Assembly: GCA_949318235.1 (NCBI GenBank)
Contig: OX439127.1
Coordinates: 5,987,432 to 6,051,431 of the forward strand
Origin: Ecdyonurus torrentis
Lineage: Eukaryota; Arthropoda; Insecta; Ephemeroptera; Heptageniidae
Direction of reading: 5' to 3'
DNA: 64,000 nt
The position numbers were made by a program, and so were the translations under genes. Numbering within the stretch: position 1 is the first letter of the stretch; each line of letters starts with the position of its first letter. Shown here one piece after another: positions 26,315 to 36,944 of the stretch. A model generated the notes under the pieces. The model ran no database searches. It worked only from the letters and a program-made list of their open reading frames with translations, and was not told the origin of the DNA.

Positions 26315-26640
26315 ATATGGCGTGTATGCACATGACGTAATACTGAATGCATTCTAATGCCATACTCTAGCAATGGACAACATTGCTCAGCATAGGACAA
26401 CACATGTTGTTGTTGTTGTTTTACTACTTTTTTAGTGTAATTTTTTTTATTAATGATTTTATCGCATATAATTGCAAACCTATTTAAACCTTTTAACAAC
26501 ATCAATGCTCTAAAAATTATTGCTATGTATGTTAAAACTGGCAAAATGTCTCACTTTCAAATTTCGGACAATGTTAATAATGTTATTAAGTGCTTACATA
26601 TGGCGTCGACTTTTTTATTCATGCAAACACACTTAAACTC
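26315..26640 (+). mobile_element. M2 family copy
   Basis: It begins GGCGTGTATGCACATGACGT and runs through AACATTGCTCAGCATAGGAC, CATCAATGCTCTAAAAATTA, TTAAAACTGGCAAAATGTC and CATATGGCGTCGAC, the order found in every M2 copy. Short open frames on it are not conserved in other copies. Confidence 0.75.
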
Positions 26641-27387
26641 AAGTAAGGTTTGTTTTTGTACGAAAGTTTTTAAAACGAGACAAATTGATTAAAAAATGTG
26701 TATAATGCAATATATTATTATTAAAATACGTATTACCCAAACTTATATCAAATCTAATAGATTGCAATGCAATATATTTTTCTAACATTGTTTTCAATGT
26801 AGATTTTGCTTGCTTTTCTTCTTCGTTTCATAATGATCAAATACATATTATGTTCCATGCTTTTTTTTTATCAATTTAATTTTGTTAAAAATGTGATAAG
26901 GTATAAAGGAAAACTTTGAATGTGGACATGAATTGTTAATAGTTTAAACGTATATGAGTAAGATAAAAAAAATTTTCATAATAAAACAATAACATTATTT
27001 TCAGCAAATAAAAATATAATTGCAACAAAAAACTTAGAAAACGTTTAGTCTTGAAACATTTCATAGAACAAATAAAATTACTTAAAAAAAAAGAGAAACA
27101 ATAAAAAATATATAGAAATTTATATAAAAGCTTAAAAAATATCAACGCTTCTTAAACATGATGTTTCGTGCAAATTTTGTTAAAAATTTCTTTTTTTTTA
27201 TATAGAAGGGAAGTTTTATATTAAAAAAAACGTAAAAGTTATTGCTGCTTTTTAATACAAAATCAATTATTAATAATTATGCTTAAAATGATAATGTAAA
27301 TTTATATTCTTCTATAGTTGCTAGCTTTGATAATTTAATTTAAAGATATAGCAATTTGCTGTATAACTTCGCACCTACTGCCCACAT
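26641..27387. other. AT-rich DNA, no gene seen
   Basis: Lysine/phenylalanine-rich short frames reflect base composition. Nothing was recognised. Confidence 0.4.
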
Positions 27388-27623
27388 TTTTTTTTTTTTT
27401 TTTTTGTGCTTGTTTTCAGTGTTGTAGTCGATCGCCCTTTTTTCGATCCGATCACGATCCGATCAATTGAGATGTAGCTCGATCCGATCTCGATCACGAT
27501 CTTCAAAACTCGAGACTATCCGATCACAATCCGATCTGATCGACTATCATTTGATCGAAAATTTTCGATCGTTTTCAATAATAAATGTAGGTATGTAAGA
27601 ACTTGTAAATTATAATAATTATG

Positions 27624-27654
<31 letters not shown>

Positions 27655-29342
27655 AAATCATACTGTAATAATACATTATACTTAACAATATTTTTATATT
27701 CATATTTCCGTGCAATTTTTTTTAATAAATAAATGTGTTACATAATTGTTAGTTCTTACCTTTAGATGTTTTATTAGATTTGCTGCAACAGATTTAAAGG
27801 CGCTATACGACGTTATTCGGTTTATTTTTGCACGATAAATACAAACACTGAATACCAAGCTCTTTCCCACTTTTATCTTTTTTAGGAGCTCCAGTTACGT
27901 GATAAAATTCTTTTAAGTTATTATTTCACGAAAAAAAATTGTCACCTAAATTATCTTTAATTTATATTATAAATTATAATATATTAACGTTTATGAATAT
28001 GTAAAAATAAATAAAAAATACACTTTTGCCTGCTTTCTTATCTCGTGACACCTGCGAGAACGTACAGACCAAATGACTGGTGTCTGGATGGAGGTCCAAA
28101 AATTATCCTATGTACAGTACTGTGTGTCTTCATCCCCACTAATCAAAGCAACCCCCTCGTGTTTATTTCAGAAAAAATTTCCCCTCACCGCGGTTTTTTA
28201 ATACATCAAAATTTCGTGGAAAAAATCATTAGTATAAAAAAGCACTTAAAATTTTTCGATTGGTTATAAAGTTACCTCTAAAACTCATACAAGAAATGTA
28301 TTGTGTTAAAATAAAATTGACAATCTTTCAATGTAGAAAAAAATTCTGTTACTTGAATATACGAACAAAATAATACGTCAAGAATTCATTTTAAACAAAA
28401 CTTATTTACCGCCTTTAATGTCATGTCAAAAAAAAAAAAAAAAAGAAAAAAAATCTTTGGTGACATAGACACACTATTGATAGAATAATTTCTTTCCTAG
28501 AAAGCCTAGAAGCTTATATAGCTCAGAGTCAGGTATTTGCTATTTTTCTTTTATTTCTTTCATTTTTGCTTTCTTTGTTTTGTTTTGCGATACCTTTTAG
28601 CTAAAGTAGATAACATCTTAATATCTACCTAGCAGCTGCTAGCAGAGTACTGCCTGTACTGTACCTTTAAATTCTTTTCTATTTTGGACTTTGACTTTTT
28701 GCTTTATTATAATGAATAAAAAAAAGGGAAAAAAAAAAAAAAAAAAAAGAAGAAGAAGAAAAAAAGAAAGAAAAAGATACCTATATGGTTGTAAAAACTA
28801 AAGTATGAAACATGATGATCGGATCGAAAAAACGTTCGATCACAGCCCTAAATGTGATCGAAATCCGATCACGATCATTTTTTTATAAAATGGGTCGAAC
28901 CGATCACGATCCGATCAAATGATCGTGATCGGATCGTGATCGGATCGAAATTTGATCGATCGACTACAACACTGCTTGTTTTATCGTGCTACACCAATCC
29001 CAGTCCCAGTCAAGACTTTCGTCTTATCGACAGATAATGACTTTCCAATAAATTGAAAAGCACACACGGACAGGTCACGGCCTAAATACACAGCCCGGCA
29101 TTCGCCATGACAGCCTAGAGAAACCGTGGAAACATCTAGGCAGGCTGGTCGGTGCAATCACATCAATCATGCACCTCCCGAATACTGTGCGTCGTCATGG
29201 AAAGCATGTAAACATGCATCGTGCAATGTGTTGTGCTCTCACCTCTCACACTTCACGTATACGCACCCAGCAGTGGCTTAAACCTATACTCGATGAGGAG
29301 TACAGAGTTACGAGTCAGCCGCCTTCACCACTCGGCTTGACC
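27388..29342 (-). mobile_element. tRNA-derived SINE, minus strand, split by a hAT-type element
   Basis: Read on the minus strand, the head starts at 29,342 with TGGTCAAGCCGAGTGGTGAA. This contains a Pol III A-box-like AGCCGAGTGG, as in class II (Leu/Ser) tRNAs. GGTTTAAGCC follows at the B-box spacing. The body then runs to 28,983, is broken by the 1,558-bp element, and ends in a poly-A tail (T-run 27,388-27,405 on the plus strand). A second copy at 36,945-37,291 keeps the intact B box GGTTCAAGCC and a poly-A tail. Body length without the insert is ~390 bp. Confidence 0.75.
27417..28974. mobile_element. 1,558-bp hAT-type non-autonomous element
   Basis: The termini are CAGTGTTGTAGTCGATCG and CGATCGACTACAACACTG, a perfect 18-bp inverted repeat. 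The 8-bp duplication CTTGTTTT lies at 27,409-27,416 and 28,975-28,982. CAGTG-type ends with an 8-bp target duplication are diagnostic of hAT elements. Both subterminal ~120 bp are crowded with GATCGGATCG / CGATCACGATCC words, likely transposase-binding repeats. The interior has poly-A runs (27,624-27,652; ~28,425-28,445; ~28,732-28,750) and a 74-codon frame at 28,045-28,269 with no transposase motif. Confidence 0.92.
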
Positions 29343-29371
29343 ATTTTTTTTTTTTTTTTTTTTTTTTTTTG
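29343..29371. repeat. Poly-T run abutting the SINE head
   Basis: About 27 T. On the minus strand it is a poly-A directly upstream of the SINE 5' end, perhaps the tail of an older element into which the SINE inserted. Confidence 0.7.
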
Positions 29372-29671
29372 ATTAAATGGTTTTATCAATATGCGTAGAA
29401 CCAGACACTTTTCTTGGCATATTTTTTAATATTTAGCATTATAAATTTGAACTTAATAAAAAAGTATATGTTTGAATTTAAATACTGAGGGAAAAAAAGT
29501 TTTTTATGATTTTATATATTTACTCTATATATGCATCTTACAATTATAAATATTGAATGTAATTCATTTGTTATTAAATATATGTCTCTGCTCTTTAATG
29601 TTAATCATTTTCCTTTGCTGAATTATCAATCTGTAAGATCCTAACGTCTAATGTATAGAATTGAAAACACC
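29372..29671. other. AT-rich DNA, no gene seen
   Basis: Nothing was recognised in these 300 bp. Confidence 0.4.
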
Positions 29672-29675
29672 TTAA

Positions 29676-30290
29676 GTCAGAGACCTAATAAAACAACCAA
29701 GCTTCTTAATGAATAAACACGAAATAGGATCTTCAAAATTAACGACAATTTTTACCAGAATGTTAAAGCCATAGACCACATTAAACAACATGTACTTTTT
29801 AATCAATAAACACGAAATGGGATCTTCAAAACTGTTGACAATTTTTACCAGAATGTTAATGTAGCCCCACGTGAGAACGTCAAAATCCTGTAAAGTATGC
29901 AATTTGCGTGAATATTCATGTTTATGACGCCAGAAACATGCAAAAATTAGTATGAAAATGTTGTGCGGGTTGCATAAATTGAACTTTCTGATCACTGCTA
30001 CGGAGCTTCAGTTGAGTTTTGAGTAAAAATGAAGTTATTTATGTAAGTCCCATTAAGTGTTTTGTGGTATAAATGCTTATTTGCTTACGTTTTTCTCTGG
30101 CCTATTCCTTTAGTATAGAATCACGAGAGAGCGTTAAAATACTGTAAAGTGTGCAATTAACGTGACAAGTTATGTTTATGACGCCAAAAACATGCAAAAA
30201 TGATTAAAAATGTTGTGTGGGTTGCATATGGAAATTTTCAGATCACTGCTACGGAGCTACGGTTGGATTTTGGACAAACTGAAGCTGCAC
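29676..30290 (+). mobile_element. Older M1 copy interrupted by a younger M1
   Basis: The left part, 29,676-29,762, corresponds to the first ~85 bp of M1 and stops at GAATG/TTAA. The right part resumes at 30,114 with TATAGAATCACGAGAGAGCG, matching the consensus TGTAGCCCCACGAGAGAGCG that follows the same internal TTAA in M1 copy 2. The distal end is truncated near 30,286. A 107-codon minus-strand frame over this area is a by-product of the nesting. Confidence 0.8.
29767..30109 (+). mobile_element. M1 MITE copy 3, nested in an older M1
   Basis: It is flanked by TTAA (29,763-29,766) and a mutated TTAG (30,110-30,113). It is 343 bp with ends AGCCATAGACCA and TGGCCTATTCCT. It landed in the internal TTAA of another M1. 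Confidence 0.88.
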
Positions 30291-30814
30291 TTCAATTTGA
30301 AATATGATATATATGATATGAAATTAATAATGTGCAGAGTAAAATAATAACTTACTTATCTTACCTTAAAAAATCTGAATAGAGATATAAAAAATATAAT
30401 TTCAATAAATAAATAATTTGAATAAAAAATGTTGTATCATGTGCATACTACATATATGTTAATAAAACCTTTTCTTTTACCAAAAAATATTCATATTTAT
30501 ATAGTTTTACATTCAAATAACGAATAACGTATTCGTTAAATTATAAAAATGTTGATGCAGAATTTTTTTTTTTTTTTTTTTTTTTTGAAATATGAAGTTC
30601 GTTGTTGATTTAAATTAACGTACCGTATGTAATGTGGACCACATTAAAAGTATACAATTTTGAATATTTAGGTATGAAATTTTAAAATTTGTAGTATTAT
30701 AAACAAAGCATAATGGGATTGCATTGAAGGCACAGATACAGAAAGCAAAAAAAAAAAAAAAAAAAAAAAAACGCGAGATTTTAAAATCTTACAGATCTTC
30801 TTCTAATGGGTTGT
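30291..30814. other. AT-rich DNA with T-run and A-run
   Basis: A T-run lies at 30,562-30,586 and an A-run at 30,748-30,771. No gene is seen. Confidence 0.45.
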
Positions 30815-31073
30815 TTCATTCATGTTAAAGTTGATGCCAAAAGTTGCCAAGTATAGAAAAACAACTCATTTTGCCAGTTTAAAAATACTTCGCAATATTT
30901 TTGAGAGCATTGATGCTGTTAACTGGTTGAATAAATATCTCAAGTTTGCAAGTAAAATAAAAATAAACAAAAAATATATTATTTTCCAAGGAAAATAGCT
31001 AGAAACTATGTTCTATATCGAAGAGCATCGAATAGCATTCAGAATGACGTCATGCGCACACACCCTATAACTT
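30815..31073 (-). mobile_element. M2 family copy, inverted
   Basis: Read on the minus strand it starts TATAGGGTGTGTGCGCATGA, carries TGACGTCA, and runs through GAGAGCATTGATGCTG (reverse-strand form of CATCAATGCTCTC) to TTTGGCATCAACTTTAACAT. Only the outermost ~30 bp and the second half match other copies well. Confidence 0.65.
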
Positions 31074-31577
31074 TTAAATCAGTGGGGGCGTATAGGATAC
31101 CAATACATCTCGGGTGTAACATTTTACAGAGCAGCGTTTAGCGACAAATACGCTACATAACTTATACTATTGAGAAAATAATTTTTGGAAAGTAAAACAT
31201 TTGTTTCGCATAGCCATATACTATTATATTATAATAACAATATTAGATCGTAAAATAAATGTATATAGTTTGTTCTGGCCGTGTATTGTTTTAAAATACA
31301 TTCATAAAATGCATATAAAAAATATTTTATTTAAAGAATCTTTTAGCTTAAAACCATTGCCAAAATAAAATGAGAGATTATTTCACTATTTTTCGCACAT
31401 TCTTATCAAGTTATAGGAATCAAATTGACACGTATTGATCATGTGTAAATTTTATGGGTTTATTTGGGGAAATAGATGTGCTTGAGAAAAAGACGTGAAC
31501 AATCTGTGATCTTGTTCCGGCCAAGGTTTTAATGATATAATTGCATAAAGTCACTTAACTTTCTTGTCGATCAGATA
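31074..31577. other. AT-rich DNA, no gene seen
   Basis: The stretch includes the segment just downstream of the candidate terminal exon on the minus strand. AATAAA-type words are present (e.g. 31,340-31,380 region in reverse) but are uninformative in DNA of this composition. Confidence 0.35.
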
Positions 31578-31768
31578 TCAAGACGAGAACTCAAGGTCAA
31601 TAGAGGTCACTGTGACGAGATGGTTCTCACCGCCTTGGACAGTTCCCGATGTACTTGTTGTAATCAGGTCCTTGGTGTGAGCAGGTCTACAGAATCGCCA
31701 AAATATCTTGTCTGATGTAAATCGTGATCCAGTCTGTTTGAATGCTGCGGGGATGTAGAAATTTCCCA
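31578..31768 (-). CDS. Candidate terminal exon of an unidentified host gene (partial)
   Basis: On the minus strand, a strong 3' splice site TTGTTTTTCTTACAG ends at 31,769 and is followed by an open frame. The frame reads GNFYIPAAFKQTGSRFTSDK at its start and ends VTSIDLEFSS before a TGA. GC is near 45 percent, well above the surroundings, and the encoded peptide (~62 residues) has a balanced, protein-like composition. A donor-like GGCG|GTGAGA lies inside near 31,632, so the exon could end earlier. I do not recognise the protein family. It could also be a fragment of an unlisted mobile element. No matching upstream exon was confirmed; one weak candidate is at 34,352-34,440. Confidence 0.4.
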
Positions 31769-31884
31769 CTGTAAGAAAAACAAGATGGACTTATGAATAT
31801 TGCTGTATACAAACTTTAGATAATTAATATTGCATAAATGCAACATTAATTTTGGTATATGTATCGGTGCTGCGATGGCAATAA

Positions 31885-31886
<2 letters not shown>

Positions 31887-31919
<33 letters not shown>
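31887..31919. repeat. Poly-T run (33)
   Basis: A homopolymer run in the presumptive intron upstream of the exon-like segment. Confidence 0.9.
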
Positions 31920-31921
<2 letters not shown>

Positions 31922-32025
31922 AAATTGCATCGCGGTTAAAAGTTAATAGAAAATAATATTATGTATAAGTATAAAAATATATTAGAGTACACTTGTTATT
32001 GTTTTTTAATTGAATTGGAAAATAA

Positions 32026-32368
32026 AGCCATAGACCATATAAAACAACATGTACTTTTAAATGAGTGAATACGAATTGGTATCTTCAAAACTGATGATAA
32101 TTTTTACAAGAATGTCAATAAAGCCCCACTAGAGCGAGCGTGAAATTACTGTAAAGTATGCAATTTAAGTGACTATACATGTTTGTGACGTCAGATTCAA
32201 GCAATTAGTAGTAAAAACATTTCTGCAGGATGATGGAATAAATTTAAATTTTCTGATCACTGCTTCAGAGCTACTATTGGATTTTGAGACAAAGTAAAAT
32301 GATTTATATAAGTCCCATCAAGTGTTTTGTGATATAAATATGCTTATGTTTTCTTCTGGTCTATACTT
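32026..32368 (+). mobile_element. M1 MITE copy 4
   Basis: 343 bp, starting AGCCATAGACCATATAAAAC and ending CTTCTGGTCTATACTT before TTAA. The left flank reads ATAA, a decayed TTAA. It keeps GTGACGTCAGATT and the CATCAAGTGTTTTGTG block. Confidence 0.82.
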
Positions 32369-32498
32369 TTAAATCATAATTGTGGATCATTCCACAGTTC
32401 CCATATACATACACAAAAAAATAACATAATTATAAAGATAATGAATAATTATTATTTTTTAACAATAAAAAAGAAACTCACCTTTTTGGCTTTTCTGC

Positions 32499-32556
<58 letters not shown>

Positions 32557-32557
32557 T
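32499..32557. repeat. (TC)n microsatellite
   Basis: About 24 CT repeats plus an imperfect tail. A short (AAT)n occurs at 32,700-32,718. The spanning 106-codon open frame is explained by the repeat. Confidence 0.95.
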
Positions 32558-32751
32558 TCTCATGTACTCTCTTCGTCAATGTGTATCGAGCAGTGCAGTG
32601 ACGCCAGTAATTATGATAGCGTTTGCCTTTCAGCTGTCTGCGTTTTAATGATGAGTGATACAGGATACAGCGGTGATTTAGAAAATTGCCACTATAAAAA
32701 AATAATAATAATAATAATTATGCATATTGCTGTAATAGAAACTACCTCATA

Positions 32752-32815
32752 TAGCAAATAAATTACGTAATTTATGCTGCATTTATGTCAATATAGCATG
32801 ATTAATGCTAAATGG
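32752..32815. mobile_element. M3 fragment (left end)
   Basis: AAATTACGTAATTTATGCTG followed by TATGTCAATATAGCATGATT matches M3 copies, for example 39,615-39,660. Confidence 0.5.
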
Positions 32816-33249
32816 AGCTTGTCTGTTGCACGCGGGAAGACGCGAGGAAAACTAAGAGTCCATTTAACATTACGCTAATGCGGAAATATAGATTGATTTT
32901 TTGCCTTTTTTTAATAACCTGCTCCATCTATTGCGGAGGTATTAAATAAATAAATGGAAATTTTACGTGTTTTAAGCCATAGAAACATTAAAAAAAAAAT
33001 AAACCGATAACCTCCATTAGAAAATCATTAACAATTATACTTTGCAGTATAGTAAATATTCATATGTTTTGTAACTTAATAATTATAATTATACAATACA
33101 TGCATATAGATTTTGTTGCAATGAACACATTGTATTGCGCTGAAAATGTGCTAATAGCATAATTATTACGTATTACATTCAATTTGACAGTATGTACAAT
33201 TTTTTTCCATTTAGATATTGGCATGTAAAATACACTCTATGTACAGTAT
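32816..33249. other. AT-rich DNA, no gene seen
   Basis: Nothing was recognised beyond a CACGCGGGAAGACGCGAGG GC-richer spot near 32,830. Confidence 0.35.
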
Positions 33250-33572
33250 ATAGGATGTATGCGCATGACGTCATATTTAATGCGCTTGAAGGCCATACTG
33301 GAGTTGGAGTAGTTAATAACATTATTCAGCATAAGAAAAATTTCATTTTAGGCCATTTTCTTTGTGAAATCGGTTAATTTTTTGTTATTGTTATTTTTCT
33401 CACATACTTGCGATACTAATGCAATTAATATATTTACAGCATCAATGCTCTCAAAAATATGTATTGCAGTGTGTTATATAACTGGCAAAATGAGTTATTT
33501 TCCTATATGCCACCCATGTTTTTGAGTGCTCCAACGTGGCGTTGACTTTAACATTAATGCATAGACCCGATA
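33250..33572 (+). mobile_element. M2 family copy
   Basis: It starts TATAGGATGTATGCGCATGA and contains the full TGACGTCAT. It ends near AACATTAATGCATAGACCC, whose reverse complement resembles the start. It carries the standard M2 order: TTCAGCATAA, CATCAATGCTCTCAAAAA, CTGGCAAAATGAGTTATTTT, GGCGTTGACTTTAACAT. Confidence 0.8.
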
Positions 33573-34088
33573 CACACATATAATGTACATGTACATTTAA
33601 TATACTGGCAAAAACAATGGCAAAAAATTTATGTATATTAAAGTTTTTTTTTTTTTTTATTTTTTTTTTCAATAAAAGTAAAAAAATATAAAATTAATAA
33701 GTGTGATTTTTTTCTTAGTTTTCGTTAGTTTTGCTTATTTTATTATCTTGTTAAAAGGTTATGGCTTACGAGAGAAAAAAAACACGACAAAAGAGGCTAA
33801 AACTTAAAATAATTACACTAATGCTGTTTGTAAACCCGTGTTTTTGCTCCTAAAATGACTAACTTTGTTAACTTAAGGTTTGTATTAAAATAGCTTCTAC
33901 GTCAAAATTTAAAAAGGAAACTTTAAAACTTATGATGTCATTTGAACGTTAACAGTAACAGCTACCTATGATAAAATTTTCAGAATCTTTGACTATCAGG
34001 TAAGAGAGAAAATAATTATTGAAATTAACTAGGGCTCTTATAGGACTACCAAAAAAAATTATAATTTAAAATATAGCATAGTGACCCC

Positions 34089-34123
<35 letters not shown>

Positions 34124-34350
34124 TTTTTGAAGATACCATATCTTAATGTATCACTGTGCAAAATTTCAAATTTTTCTTTCTTTACAAATTTTTAGTCAAA
34201 TCCGGCAGTAACTGATTTCCCACCTTAATGTAATGCGCATTTTTCGGTGCAAGAAAACAGAGTTTGCAAACAATACTGATTAATTTTTAAAAAGTTAAGT
34301 ATTAAAGATAAAAAAAATTTGAAATAAAAATAAGAATATAAATTAACTTA
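33573..34350. other. AT-rich DNA with T-runs, no gene seen
   Basis: T-runs lie at 33,645-33,669 and 34,093-34,120. No repeat partner was found inside the window. Confidence 0.4.
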
Positions 34351-34351
34351 C

Positions 34352-34440
34352 CAAGTTATGTTAATCATTGATTCACAAATCACCATTCCAGCCACACAAA
34401 ACAAAGGAAATGCACACTTTTATTCTCGGTGTTATCGGTC
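34352..34440 (-). other. Weak candidate 5' exon, minus strand
   Basis: On the minus strand CCTATATACACCGACCG is followed by ~90 bp ending at a good donor, AACTTG|GTAAGTT (plus strand AACTTACC at 34,348). A short frame starting MVICESMINIT reaches the donor but joins the 31,768 acceptor out of frame. So this is at most a 5' leader, or one of several exons. Confidence 0.2.
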
Positions 34441-34654
34441 GGTGTATATAGGTTCTGTATTAATGATTGATAATCAACTTATGAGTGGCATCTTCTTAAC
34501 TTATCACAAAATTAGTTAAAGTTTTTGTTCACTTAAATCAAGTATTAAAAATACGTAATTTTAATAGTATTAATTTGCATTCACTGTATTTTACTCAATA
34601 AGATTCAATAAACCACAAAGAAAAAGTAATTAAAATATAATGCGAGCAAACACA

Positions 34655-34820
34655 CTCGGCTTGGTGGTTACATCACTAGAGAGATGTGAATGTTGATGCA
34701 GACTGAGGCGGAGTGAGGGGCACTAAGCCAAGTCTAGTCTCACCAAGTCTCACACCTCACACTTACCACTTCCACACGCAAGAGTGGCGCGCAACCAGTA
34801 TTGCGCATTCCATGTACATT
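34655..34820. other. GC-enriched island, possibly promoter or repeat
   Basis: About 165 bp near 50 percent GC, including ACACTCGGCTTGGTGGTTAC, CTGAGGCGGAGTGAGGGGCA and GAGTGGCGCGCAACCAG, flanked by very AT-rich DNA. On the minus strand AAGCCGAGTGTG resembles a tRNA A box, so it may be another SINE head. A promoter for a minus-strand gene is the alternative. Confidence 0.3.
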
Positions 34821-34847
34821 TCATCTACATGAAACAATTTCTCTATA

Positions 34848-35145
34848 GTGTGTATGCGGATGACGTTATATTTATTGCGCTTGGAGGCCATACTGGAGTA
34901 GTGCGTAACATTGCTCAGCATAGGACAAACTTCATTTAAGCCAATTTTCTTTGGGAAATCGGGTAATTTTTTGTCATTGTTATTTTTCTCACATACTTGA
35001 GATACTAATTCGACATATTTACAGCATCAATGCTCTCAAATTTATTGCATAGTGTTTTTAAACTGGCTAAATGATTTTTTCCCTATGTTACCCATGTTAT
35101 TGAGTTATCCAACATGACGTCGACTTTAACATGAAATGCATAGAC
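34848..35145 (+). mobile_element. M2 family copy
   Basis: It starts AGTGTGTATGCGGATGACGT and runs through TTGCTCAGCATAGGACAAAC, GCATCAATGCTCTCAAA and ATGACGTCGACTTTAACATG to AATGCATAGACATTATA. An M3 element follows immediately. Confidence 0.75.
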
Positions 35146-35151
35146 ATTATA

Positions 35152-35358
35152 CACGGATAAAAATGCATACGTAATAATTATGCTAGCTCATGTTCAGCAC
35201 AATTTGTTAAATACAGCATAATTTATGCTATACTACACCATTACTATCTTTCAATAGTATAAATATGATGTTCAACAGCACAATTGTTTATATTGTTCTC
35301 ATTTAACATAATTTATGACATAAATACAGCAAAAATTATGTAATGTATTCTTTCCGTG
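35152..35358 (+). mobile_element. M3 MITE, clean copy (TA target)
   Basis: 207 bp, starting CACGGATAAAAATGCATACG and ending with the mirrored TATTCTTTCCGTG, between two TA dinucleotides. The inner end is TACGTAAT-like on both sides. The body is made of GCATAA/TTATGC words with internal inverted symmetry. The TA target and short ends suggest a Tc1/mariner-type MITE. Confidence 0.85.
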
Positions 35359-35740
35359 TAGAAAAGTCTTCCTATAGCGCTGGCACCTATTTTATAATTC
35401 GAGTGAGTACATACCACTGATCTATAGTACATACACATAGGTAAACGATTCAATTCCAATGAACTTCTACTCATGTAGTGGGCAATTATTACATAAAAAA
35501 AATCTAAAAGCCCTGTAAGTTGGAATAATTTATAAAGTGATATTCATTATAAGATAACTCACATAGGAAAATATAGGAAATTCACATAAGGAAACGTAAT
35601 TACCAACCAAGGGCAATAGAAGAAGTAATAAATATAATATTTATATTTGTTATAAAAATATATGTTTTTATATATAATATTTTATACATACTCGAATATT
35701 TAAACTAAAAAATATATTATCATTTTTATATATAATATTT
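35359..35740. other. AT-rich DNA, no gene seen
   Basis: Nothing was recognised. Confidence 0.4.
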
Positions 35741-36050
35741 GAAGTTGAGCAACGTCGAGCGTGGTCAGAACTTGGATGGGTGAAACCGTACAAAGACTGG
35801 CGGCGTGGCTGTGCTGGCAGTTTGACCACTGCTTGCTAGCGCGAGTGCTGTCAACTCTTGGTTTTCCGAGTCAGTGGTCCGGGTTGCACAGATCTGGTAG
35901 TCGACCCCGCAGAAGAGTATGATAACGGGTTGAGCCTGACGTCTGGTAAGCCTCAGATCATACATTAAAGCCCATACTGAGAAGGTTTAATCCTGGCCTA
36001 CACCGAAAGGTATTATGGCGTAATGATACTTACCTTACCTTTTACCTTAT
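35741..36050 (+). mobile_element. 5S rRNA-derived SINE (SINE3-like), 5'-truncated
   Basis: It opens GAAGTTGAGCAACGTCGAGC, then GTGGTCAGAACTTGGATGGG. These correspond to the internal control region of 5S rRNA (box A through box C, consensus GATGGGTGACC). The unrelated body has about 50 percent GC (GGGTTGCACAGATCTGGTAG, ACGGGTTGAGCCTGACG). The 3' end is TACTTACCTTACCTTTTACC, a short-repeat tail. The first ~40 bp of a 5S gene are missing, so it is not a 5S gene. Confidence 0.8.
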
Positions 36051-36186
36051 ATTTTTATTTATTTTAAAAAGTAGCGTGTTGCTGGAGTCGATATATATAA
36101 TAAATATTTATATTTCACCTATCAGAACACGTGCATCTGCAAGAATTTCTATTACATTATAAGTTTGAACACCCTATAACTACAAT

Positions 36187-36376
36187 CATTCATTCATTCA
36201 TTCATTCATTCATTCATTCATTCATTCATTCATTCATTCATTCATTCATTCATTCATTCATTCATTCATTCATTCATTCATTCATTCATTCATTCATTCA
36301 TTCATTCATTCATTCAATCATTCATTCATTCATTCATTAATTCATTCATTCATTCATTCATTCATTCATCCATCCA
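36187..36376. repeat. (ATTC)n microsatellite, ~47 repeats
   Basis: A tetranucleotide run with three single-base variants near its right end. It grades directly into (TTTC)n. Confidence 0.97.
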
Positions 36377-36584
<208 letters not shown>

Positions 36585-36664
36585 TTTAATTGATCATTTC
36601 TTTTATGGAATAAGTTTTAAATTTTTGCGGACTGGAACAGCAGACATATTATACATATGTAAGT

Positions 36665-36668
36665 TCTC

Positions 36669-36743
<75 letters not shown>

Positions 36744-36744
36744 T
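36665..36744. repeat. (TC)n microsatellite
   Basis: About 37 repeats with two variants. Confidence 0.95.
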
Positions 36745-36944
36745 AACTTCGCTCAGCATAATAGTAATTAGACAAAACTTGGATGATAAAACTATTTAAC
36801 TGAGTAGTTCTACTGGAAACCTCCATTTTCATTTAAGTTAGATAAATAAAATAATATTATAGTGTTTAAATGGATATATTTATTTTCAATATTATTTTAA
36901 TGGTAAGAATATTACGTTTGATATTGAAAATACCATTGCATCGT

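Noticed and set aside
28045..28269. 74-codon frame inside the large hAT element as a transposase remnant
   Set aside because: It has no hAT dimerisation or catalytic motifs and too low complexity to support a call.
29290..29342. tRNA gene on the minus strand
   Set aside because: A-box and B-box signatures are present, but the B box is mutated, no acceptor stem closes, and a SINE body and poly-A follow.
35741..35800. 5S rRNA gene
   Set aside because: Only the internal control region is 5S-like. The 5' third is missing and the 3' part is replaced by a SINE body and tail.
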